Made by a program: the position numbers and the translations under genes. 64,000 nt of DNA. Origin: Symbiodinium natans. Taxonomy: Eukaryota; Sar; Dinophyceae; Suessiales; Symbiodiniaceae. Shown here one piece after another: positions 61,037-64,000 of this stretch. Where the stretch lies: the NCBI GenBank assembly GCA_905221605.1, contig CAJNDS010002202.1, forward strand, positions 1,023,379 through 1,087,378. Reading direction: 5' to 3'. The notes beneath the pieces are model-generated. The model was not told the origin of the DNA. It was given only the letters and a program-made list of their open reading frames with translations, and ran no database searches. The first letter of the stretch is position 1; the number at the start of each line of letters is the position of its first letter.

Positions 61037-63595
61037 AAAAAACATAATAATGATACGAGATAATAATAAAAATAATAATAGAATGCGAAATTATACGCTA
61101 ATCCCCACACACACCCCAAACACCCCACCCCAAACACCCGAAATTTGTAGGCTGCGTGGGTCCCTGGGAAAAGACGCCTGCGTCATCTTCGCCACCTGCC
61201 GAGCAGTCAGGGTCTGTACCTAAAGGCTAAAGGCTCCTAGTTTAGGGTTTAGGGTTTAGGGTTTAGGGTTTAGGGACCTTTTTGGGGTAGTATACTAGAA
61301 TCCCCAATAACTAGCCCCAAAAGAAACTACATTGGAGCCTCAGAAAAGGCTGCTGAGGGTGTGGGGAGGGGCTTCGGTGTTCACGGCAGTTGTGTGGAGG
61401 GAGTGGATAAGCTGCGGTTTAGGGTTTAGGGTTTAGGGTTTAGGGTTTAGGGTTTAGGGTTTAGGGTTTAGGGCTTAGGGCTTAGGGTTGAGGGTTGAGG
61501 GTTTAGGGTTTAGGGTTTAGGGTTTACGGGGTGGGGTGCTCTCTTGGTGTTCTTGTTTAAGGCCTTTGCGTAGATTGAGGGCTTCTCGGGGATTCTGAGG
61601 TTTGGCCATTCATCCCGAGACTTTTGAAACAGATTGAGGTATGGGGGGTTTAAGGTTCAGGGTTTAGGGTTTTAGGGTTTTAGGGTTTTAGGGTTTTAGG
61701 GTTTTAGGGTTTTAGGGTTTTAGGGTTTTAGGGTTTTAGGGTTTTAGGGTTTTAGGGTTTTAGGGTTTTAGGGTTTTTAGGGTCTTAGGGTTTTAGGGTT
61801 TTAGGGTTTTAGGGTTTTAGGGGTTTAGGGTTTCAGGGTTCAACCCTAAACCATGAACCCTAAACCCAAAAAGCCAGCTTGAGGGTGTGGCCCACGCCCT
61901 AAGCCCTGAGCTTGATAGTCAACCCCGGGCCTTAAACTAGGTTGCCCAGTAACCTAGGATTAAAAAGGGTGCCCTTTCCTACTTAAAGGGGTTTATAGGG
62001 GAACCTAGAGCCCCCAAAAAGGGAATAAGAGCACTACGGGGCATCCTAGTAAAGACAGCTTTGAAACCCAGAGGCTTCTGGACGCCTGCAAGATCTACGT
62101 GCGCAAAACCTTACATGGGGGTTTACGAAACCCAATATAGATCCCCTAAAGGATCCTAATAATGTACCCCTAGTTTCGGAAACCCTACATCCTACAAAGC
62201 CATCACCCCTCTCCCGAACCGTAAAGCCCTAGAAACACCAGCTGGCGCCTTCTGCCCCAGGGCGTCCAAAGGAGGCGCCTCCGGTTCGGCCGGCTCCCAC
62301 GCCACCTTCGCCGGATTTGTAGAGGGCTTAGGGGCACGAAGCCTCAAACCCTGAACTCACCCCAACAAGTGCAGGGTTCTAGAAGAAACCCCCAGAAACA
62401 GCTCATATTATAGCCCTATACACACATAAAGATGTGTATCTGCAACAGACATGTGTGTGTATATATACACATACATAATATAGTTATCTGTATATATGTG
62501 GGTGGGGTGGGTGTGATTATCTAGATTATGGGCCCCAATTCTTGGGTGCCCTAAATACGCACCTCCGTCTTCTAACAGAAACCCAAGCGATGTATGCCTA
62601 AACAAACCCAAATGGGGAGACTTCGCACCAAGGGGCACCAGAATCCTTAGGGGGCCTGGATTCGCGAGGGCGCTAGAGCTTGGGGGGTATAGGGTTCAGC
62701 AAACCCTAAACCCTAAACCCTGAACCCTAACCCTAAACCCCTAACCCTAAACCTTAACCCTGGACCCTAGGGAAAACAGGAATTGTGGGCTCCGGGATTT
62801 TGGGCATTTGGAGTCGTCTGCGTCGGCCGCCATAGACCTCGGCCTCCAAGTTTAGAGGCAAGCAGTCGATGCTCTAAGGTTTAGGGTTTAGGGTGTAGGG
62901 TTTAGGGTTTAGGGTTTTGAGTATAGGGTTTAGGGTATAGGATTTAGGGTTTAAGGTTTATAGGGTATAGGGTTTAGGGTAGTACCCGACTAATTCGGAT
63001 ATTTTGGGGGGTCTTGGTGTGGGCATAGGGTAAAGGGTGCAGCGAGAAAACTTGTGCATGACGGATTGCAAAGTACGTGTTGCAAACAACAGGCTGCGAA
63101 GCTGGATCAACACACATCCAAACCTAAACCCTTCTCACCCTCTTGACCTGCTAGCCCTCCAATACCCTCTTAACCCTAAACCCTGAACACGAATATAGCC
63201 TTCTGAACGTAGGGCAAATCTGGAACCTAAACCCTAAACTCAGAATAAGCCCTGCTGTTGCCCTCCAAAAGCCTTTGCTGGCGAAATGGGCCCTAGCAAA
63301 GGTTTAGGGTCTGGTGTCTAGGGTCAATTTCGGGTCTATAGGCTCCAACGGATTACTGGCTGAGAAATCTATGGGAAAAAGGTTAACCTTTGGGTGTTCG
63401 GTCTGCAACTAAGTTCTTGGGGAGAATAGGGTTGAGGGGGTACCTAGGCTATGGGTTCTGGCAACATGACCTGTGTGATCCAAGTTTTGTAGGGCCTATT
63501 TTACCCCAAGGAGTGTGAACCGCCGTCTCCGCCTCGTCACCCCAGTCGCCCAGGTAGCTTGGTTCGTACAGCTCAGGCACGGGTTCCTCCATCTG
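40198..63595 (-). CDS. Gene 1: multi-exon ankyrin-repeat protein (5' end outside window)
   Basis: About 32 short minus-strand exons, listed separately, join into one protein that ends with TGA at 40198-40200. The N-terminal part seen here is acidic and proline-rich. From about 60.7 kb onward it carries ankyrin repeats: VKLLEQLLQLGAS, GRTPLHVAAVVG, LALRPCALRLLLHRALAEE, GPSAFLCGGLGHAVQQYTAG and GRSALLLASTRGHRRC all follow the G-x-TPLH-x-AA-x-x-G-H...LL-x-x-GA pattern. Ankyrin arrays bind partner proteins; no catalytic domain was recognised, so the cellular role is unknown. Introns range from about 0.2 to 2.5 kb and are mainly telomere-like repeat. The exons from 49104 down to 40198 are continuous in phase; upstream, phase agrees across most but not all junctions. 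A few introns need a GC donor. The start codon was not seen. Confidence 0.8.
40359..40444 (-). CDS. Gene 1 penultimate exon
   Basis: Acceptor CTGCAG, donor TGG/GTCTGA. Reads T-KGAPIKNPLGRPRPEKMHN then SDNELVCRW. Confidence 0.75.
40660..40800. mobile_element. Dispersed element shared with 3245-3425
   Basis: Contains GTTGAAGAGAGCCAGAAGAG, AGAAGGGTTCCCTTCTGAGG and GTCCCCCTTATCCTACCTAG in the order seen at 3.3 kb. Confidence 0.55.
41729..41792 (-). CDS. Gene 1 exon
   Basis: Acceptor TGTAAG, reading REDALEKVLEWIRFWTLGSE-L. Donor CTCA/GTCATT keeps phase with the next exon; a GT at 41739 would not. Confidence 0.75.
41880..42365. repeat. GAACCG-rich borders around a CCCCTCCAG/GGGGCTGGAG imperfect palindrome
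   Basis: GAACC(G) units are scattered at 41897-42005 and 42290-42365. Between them CCCCTCCAG-type sequence (42050-42130) faces its complement GGGGCTGGAG (42150-42270). Function unknown; no telomere repeats inside. Confidence 0.75.
43250..43380. mobile_element. TIR-like element, family TAGTTGCATGGTCCCTT
   Basis: CTAGTTGCATGGTCCCT at left, AGGGACCATGTAACTATGG at right. Related motifs occur near 18415-18540 and 9720-9805. Confidence 0.6.
43596..43675 (-). CDS. Gene 1 exon: ankyrin repeat
   Basis: In phase after HVWM: G-RSALLLASTRGHRRCAAAL then AAAEPRE, a textbook ankyrin repeat with GH in the turn. Acceptor CCCAG, donor GAG/GTGCCG. Confidence 0.85.
44185..44468 (-). CDS. Gene 1 exon: longest coding exon in the window
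   Basis: A 284-nt exon of 94 codons. Reads GHAVQQYTAGAGSPCGALIA, then YNTRMCFACLASFFERGTRE, and on to RPTCHVWM. The first part completes one ankyrin repeat and CGALIAYN...FFERGT forms another. Acceptor TGCAAG, donor ATGG/GTCAGG. A second open minus frame (MWRLDRLQHPHVLRMLGF) is kinase-like by eye but has weaker GC3 and does not join its neighbours. Confidence 0.8.
44485..44575. mobile_element. TIR element, family GATGTTCCCCCTTATACTA
   Basis: GGGATGTTCCCCCTTATACT at left and GGGGAACATCTC at right. The left end is repeated at 5237 with the same ACTA-CAG-CCTTA continuation. Confidence 0.6.
45317..45393 (-). CDS. Gene 1 exon: ankyrin repeat
   Basis: Reads ALLERGASAEQSDSSGPSAF then LCGGL. ALLERGAS ends one repeat and DSSGPSAFL starts the next, completed by GHAVQQY of the following exon. 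Phase selects donor GGG/GTTTTT; the closer GT at 45329 would break the frame. Confidence 0.75.
45565..45633 (-). CDS. Gene 1 exon: ankyrin-like, consensus donor
   Basis: Reads RSLAQVVWAARDGQAELLEA then PPC. The donor TGC/GTAAGT is a perfect consensus; acceptor TGCTAG. Phase 0 at both ends. Confidence 0.85.
46572..46651 (-). CDS. Gene 1 exon
   Basis: Acceptor TGACAG, donor CTGG/GTTTAC. Joined in phase it reads S-PLSTVATSPHDVGRPHLSR then SQGPPSW. Confidence 0.75.
47040..47091 (-). CDS. Gene 1 exon
   Basis: Acceptor GTCAG, donor TTCA/GTAGGG. Reads AATALPGSFCHEPALNF. CCCTAAA repeats on the left, TTTAGGG on the right. Confidence 0.75.
47280..47452. mobile_element. TIR element, family GCTTAAGAACCCC (longer variant)
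   Basis: CTGTTTGCTAAAGCACC at left and GGTCTTAAGCAAACGGTGC at right, about 170 bp, with the usual C-run then A-run after the left end. Confidence 0.55.
48038..48107 (-). CDS. Gene 1 exon with acceptor inside a telomere-like unit
   Basis: In phase after AEEG it reads G-VALGCSRSARDHTDSACSE then ILSL, an ankyrin-like G-x-AL...ILSL. The acceptor is TTTAG/GG, the last telomere-like unit of the intron; donor CTG/GTTTCA. Confidence 0.7.
48413..48472 (-). CDS. Gene 1 exon: ankyrin helix
   Basis: Reads R-LALRPCALRLLLHRALAEE, a typical ankyrin second helix. Acceptor GCAAG, donor AGG/GTATCG. Flanked left by CCCTAAA and right by TTTAGGG repeats. Confidence 0.8.
48605..48865 (+). repeat. TTGAGGG variant telomere-like patches
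   Basis: TTGAGGG units in runs (about 48725-48865) alternate with pure TTTAGGG (48640-48725). Confidence 0.9.
49060..49104 (-). CDS. Gene 1 exon
   Basis: In-phase exon R-FFALDHHVDKLRKS between CTAAAAG and CCG/GTTCTG. An overlapping plus-strand open frame (49032-49238) is treated as a shadow because this frame continues on both sides. Confidence 0.6.
50084..50131 (-). CDS. Gene 1 exon
   Basis: Acceptor CTACAG, donor GGCAG/GTTGGG, reading G-VAPTAEGLGAFKLWG. A second donor at 50062 would add RLGWRGAE but breaks phase with the next exon. Confidence 0.65.
50357..50397 (-). CDS. Gene 1 exon
   Basis: Acceptor AAACAG, donor TTGG/GTGATC, reading VWRLLTEDTLEAV. Clear GC3 bias and good phase with the following exon. 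Confidence 0.7.
50582..50643 (-). CDS. Gene 1 exon: ankyrin-like
   Basis: Reads MAVAKRGTAEALRQGALEMT after acceptor GTTGCAG. The obvious donor is CCG/GTAGCT (50582), but phase with the next exon is kept only with a GC donor at 50599. The internal Met is not taken as a start. Confidence 0.7.
51170..51220 (-). CDS. Gene 1 exon
   Basis: Reads KVPWRWQLGFCDGWAFK between acceptor AACAAG and donor AAG/GTTAAG, phase 0 at both ends. A start 3 nt later is equally possible. Confidence 0.55.
51363..51436 (-). CDS. Gene 1 exon
   Basis: Acceptor TTCGTAG, donor GCG/GTGCCC. Reads A-CKPLPPARPNCRATSLKIL then GKLRA, in phase with both sides. Confidence 0.6.
51922..51972 (-). CDS. Gene 1 exon
   Basis: Reads D-YTAELEAKQLAMAKPL; acceptor TGCCAG. 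No GT donor is available, but GC (CTTG/GCGCCC) fits. Confidence 0.65.
52065..52195 (+). repeat. TTTGGGG variant telomere-like patch
   Basis: About 18 TTTGGGG units inside TTTAGGG surroundings. Similar patches at 4225-4288 and 40876-40920. Confidence 0.9.
52808..52849 (-). CDS. Gene 1 exon (frame uncertain)
   Basis: Acceptor CTCGAG, donor CTTG/GTGCCA. Phase continuity favours G-PTSSAARWRCRVL; an alternative frame reads APPPPPPDGDAESL. Flanked left by CCCTAAA and right by TTTAGGG repeats. Confidence 0.5.
53804..53885 (-). CDS. Gene 1 exon: charged helical segment
   Basis: Acceptor GGCATAG, donor GAAG/GTTTGG. Reads VERWLGHWKLDREALKRGEE then PAAWRRE with high GC3. It sits just left of the CTCTACTACG array, which lies in the upstream intron. 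Confidence 0.75.
53905..54212 (+). repeat. CTCTACTAC(A/G) minisatellite
   Basis: About 30 copies of a 10-bp unit CTCTACTACG or CTCTACTACA, degenerate at the right end. Long LYYTLLRST frames over it are artefacts. Lies in a gene 1 intron. Confidence 0.95.
54511..54646 (+). mobile_element. tRNA-derived insertion bounded by 19-bp target-site duplication
   Basis: GTAGTCTCAACCTAAAGCC occurs exactly at both ends with the tRNA-Arg-like sequence between. The simplest reading is a short retroposed element; no poly-A tail is obvious. Confidence 0.6.
54548..54617 (+). pseudogene. tRNA-Arg(TCT)-like pseudogene or tRNA-derived retrocopy
   Basis: A box (TAGCGCAATGG) and B box (GGTTCGAATCC) are intact. 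The 5' acceptor strand lacks about 2 nt relative to its 3' partner, and the anticodon stem and U33 are degraded. Flanked by a 19-bp direct repeat (54511-54529 and 54628-54646), as expected for insertion by retroposition. Confidence 0.65.
54719..54795. repeat. Foldback hairpin with perfect 28-bp arms
   Basis: Left arm begins GAGCCCGGCATCCCCGCAAG and its exact complement ends at 54795. The loop contains the same AAAAAGTCACCTT segment found in the arms of the hairpin family to its right. Confidence 0.85.
54909..54980 (+). tRNA. tRNA-Ala (anticodon CGC)
   Basis: Full 72-nt cloverleaf: acceptor GGGCACA with TGTGTCC, D-arm GTGTAGTGGTATCAC, anticodon loop TTCGCAT, T-arm CTGGG-TTCAATC-CCCAG, discriminator A. 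G3:U70, the alanine identity pair, is present. No intron and no encoded CCA. It lies on the plus strand inside a gene 1 intron, next to a hairpin array. Confidence 0.9.
55009..56150. repeat. Tandem family of seven foldback hairpins
   Basis: Copies at about 55009-55093, 55165-55255, 55345-55432, 55526-55616, 55713-55803, 55886-55970 and 56060-56150. Full copies have 29-bp perfect arms starting GGAAGAGGCCCGGCACAAAA around a GAGGTGTTTCAGG...CCCAAAT loop. Copies are joined by two linker types, one with GGGCTCA units and one with TTTAGGG plus CACCTCTTCGCGTGCCGGCA, so the array grew by segmental duplication. Confidence 0.85.
56401..56449 (-). CDS. Gene 1 exon candidate
   Basis: GC-rich island with acceptor TTGAAG and donor GAGAG/GTCTTA. 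Two phases are open (HRWISFCASDAERRRE or ATAGLAFALPTRSGGE) and a later acceptor gives LLRFRRGAAAR. The island is probably an exon; its frame is unresolved. Confidence 0.4.
56742..56820 (-). CDS. Gene 1 exon: ankyrin-like HPLMCAALHC
   Basis: Acceptor TTTACAG, in phase with the previous exon. Reads ESSLGAEAAAAWHPLMCAAL then HCVLLP. HPLM-x-AALH matches the first ankyrin helix. The donor may be at 56742 or 56754; both are phase 0. Confidence 0.7.
57123..57216 (-). CDS. Gene 1 exon: ankyrin helix 2
   Basis: Completes the previous repeat in phase: G-YRSLIERCLGVLLRADAWE then CEPQQPEAAPH. The donor CCA/GTTTAG is formed by the first telomere-like unit of the intron. Confidence 0.8.
58219..58279 (-). 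CDS. Gene 1 exon: canonical ankyrin repeat start
   Basis: Reads DPQGRTPLHVAAVVGKKEHP, containing the hallmark GRTPLHVAA. Acceptor GCGAG, donor CCTG/GCCTCG (GC type), required because the frame meets TGA shortly after. Confidence 0.85.
58505..58695. mobile_element. Element with repeated AGTACCTATATAGTAGAAAG
   Basis: ACCCAAAGGGTCCTA-GTACC and CTATATAGTAGAAAGTAGG occur twice in direct order, followed by an inverted ATATAGGTACTTAGGACCCT. Looks like a nested or dimeric TIR element. Confidence 0.6.
59285..59405. mobile_element. TIR element, family CTTGGTAGCCCA
   Basis: Perfect 12-bp ends CTTGGTAGCCCA and TGGGCTACCAAG, with internal GGGCACC-TTTTTTGGG and GGGAAAAGGGTACC. A near copy lies at 60466-60577. 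Confidence 0.75.
59486..59557 (-). CDS. Gene 1 exon: ankyrin repeat helix 2 and loop
   Basis: Reads VKLLEQLLQLGASLTDQAAI then FGLR. The LL-x-LLQLGAS motif is the second helix and turn of an ankyrin repeat. Acceptor CCTAG. A GC donor (CGT/GCTTTG) keeps phase with the next exon; a GT donor 2 nt earlier would break it. Confidence 0.75.
59908..60030. mobile_element. TIR element, family GCTTAAGAACCCC
   Basis: CATTGCTTAAGAACCCCCC at left, GGGGGGTTCCTAAGCGAATA at right, with AT-rich core. Confidence 0.65.
60466..60577. mobile_element. TIR element, family CTTGGTAGCCCA
   Basis: Ends CTTGGTAGCCCA and TGGGCGACCAAG; interior closely related to 59285-59405. Confidence 0.75.
60606..60684 (-). CDS. Gene 1 exon leading into ankyrin repeats
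   Basis: Acceptor TGGAG, donor AGG/GTTAAA. In-phase reading PRLTLAEIPLCLGLGGAKWP then GEGHRR, which continues directly into VKLLEQLL of the next exon as one ankyrin repeat. Confidence 0.65.
61138..61219 (-). CDS. Gene 1 exon: acidic segment
   Basis: Reads TDPDCSAGGEDDAGVFSQGP then TQPTNF, ending at GG/GTGTTT. The acceptor is TTTAG/GT or 6 nt further at TACAG; both keep the frame. Confidence 0.6.
61385..61411 (-). CDS. Gene 1 micro-exon candidate
   Basis: Acceptor CCGCAG directly follows CCCTAAA repeats; donor GCC/GTGAAC. Reads A-YPLPPHNC in phase with both neighbouring exons. Only 27 nt, so support is phase alone; the end could lie further 3'. Confidence 0.4.
61658..61820 (+). repeat. (TTTTAGGG)n octamer patch
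   Basis: About 20 copies of TTTTAGGG rather than TTTAGGG. The uniform octamer suggests local amplification of one variant. Confidence 0.9.
61936..62050. mobile_element. TIR element related to the CTTGGTAGCCCA family
   Basis: AACTAGGTTGCCCAGTAACC at left, GGGGCATCCTAGT at right, with AAAAAGGGTGCCCTTT and GGGGAACCTAGA inside as in other members. Confidence 0.65.
62239..62326 (-). CDS. Gene 1 exon: Ala/Pro/Glu-rich
   Basis: Reads PSTNPAKVAWEPAEPEAPPL then DALGQKAPA. Acceptor CCTAAG, donor GCTG/GTGTTT, high GC3. Low-complexity composition suggests an unstructured linker. Confidence 0.7.
62838..62873 (-). CDS. Gene 1 exon
   Basis: Twelve codons, SIDCLPLNLEAE, between acceptor CCTTAG and donor GAG/GTCTAT. 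Phase 0 at both ends, matching neighbours. A second frame (EHRLLASKLGGR) is open but has poorer GC3. Confidence 0.55.
63052..63101 (-). CDS. Gene 1 exon
   Basis: Acceptor ATCCAG, donor CAA/GTTTTC. In phase with the exon at 63505 it reads A-SQPVVCNTYFAIRHAQ. Support is frame continuity on both sides only. Confidence 0.5.
63505..63595 (-). CDS. Gene 1 exon: acidic, proline-containing segment
   Basis: Acceptor GTGCAG, donor GG/GTAAAA, 91 nt. Reads QMEEPVPELYEPSYLGDWGD and on to AETAVHTPW, with strong C/G third positions. It is the most upstream exon recognised; the frame is also open for a few codons 5' of the acceptor. Confidence 0.75.
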
Positions 63596-63617
63596 CTGCA
63601 CGTGTCCCACATGTAGG

Positions 63618-63747
63618 GGGTTTAGGGTTTAGGGTTTAGGGTTTAGGGTTTAGGGTTTAGGGTTTAGGGTTTAGGGTTTAGGGTTTAGGGTTTAGGGTTT
63701 AGGGTTTAGGGTTTAGGGTTTAGGGTTTAGGGTTTAGGGTTTAGGGT
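63618..63747 (+). repeat. Interstitial (TTTAGGG)n tract upstream of the first gene 1 exon
   Basis: About 18 perfect units, immediately right of the 63505-63595 exon. Confidence 0.95.
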
Positions 63748-64000
63748 GTTCGGAACCCTCAGCCCTTAAAACCATCTGCGATAGTAGCAACCACATGAGT
63801 TTGGGTCCGAGCACCTGAATGCTTGTTTGCACAAAACATGGGTGGGGGATAACCCACCGTCAATTTCCCTAGGACCTGGTTTGCAACCTGCCAGGTCCTG
63901 TTAGGTGAAGGGTTCGCGGGCTGCAGGATCAGGGTCGCGTGCAAGGTGTTACTTTGAGACCATAGACTTTACTAGGGAGTATGTTAAGGCCAGGGTATAG

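Overview
The window looks like nuclear DNA of a protist with plant-type telomere sequence, most likely a dinoflagellate. This is inferred from TTTAGGG/CCCTAAA repeats filling most of the sequence, very short exons of about 30-280 nt separated by introns of about 0.3-3 kb, a mix of GT-AG and GC-AG introns, and one-directional gene order. No bacterial operon, phage or plasmid feature was seen. The long open frames that run through TTTAGGG, poly-G or trinucleotide repeats are artefacts.

Read on the minus strand, the non-telomeric islands translate into a long series of exons. Two genes can be recognised. Gene 1 (63595 down to a TGA at 40198-40200) encodes an ankyrin-repeat protein whose 5' end lies beyond the window. 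About 32 exons were placed, and the last 13 (49104 to 40198) join in one reading frame down to the stop. Gene 2 (about 29044 down to at least 10675) encodes a TMEM184/OSTalpha-like (Solute_trans_a) membrane protein. Its landmarks appear in the order expected for that family: first TM and HL, RIILLP, DMYESYALF, LYLL, and then KFLGTK followed by the IIVTIAFLQ helix. Further minus-strand exons lie between 39 and 30 kb and below 10 kb. They may be further parts of gene 2 or separate genes.

Exon islands are usually bounded on the plus strand by CCCTAAA repeats on the left and TTTAGGG repeats on the right. In the transcript, a typical intron therefore begins with TTTAGGG repeats and ends with CCCTAAA repeats, so its two ends are inverted repeats of telomere sequence. 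Inside the introns are many short (about 90-180 bp) terminal-inverted-repeat elements of several families, patches of variant telomere repeats (TTTGGGG, TTGAGGG/CTGAGGG, TTTTAGGG), an octamer CCCCAGAA array, CTA and CTCTACTACG arrays, long G or C runs, and an AT-rich 1.4 kb block. A cluster at 54.5-56.2 kb holds a tRNA-Ala(CGC) gene, a tRNA-Arg-like pseudogene between 19-bp direct repeats, and eight long hairpins.

Limits: splice sites were chosen by eye from reading-frame continuity, GC3 and GT/GC...AG signals. Many islands are open in more than one frame, so individual boundaries can be wrong even where strand and general content are well supported.
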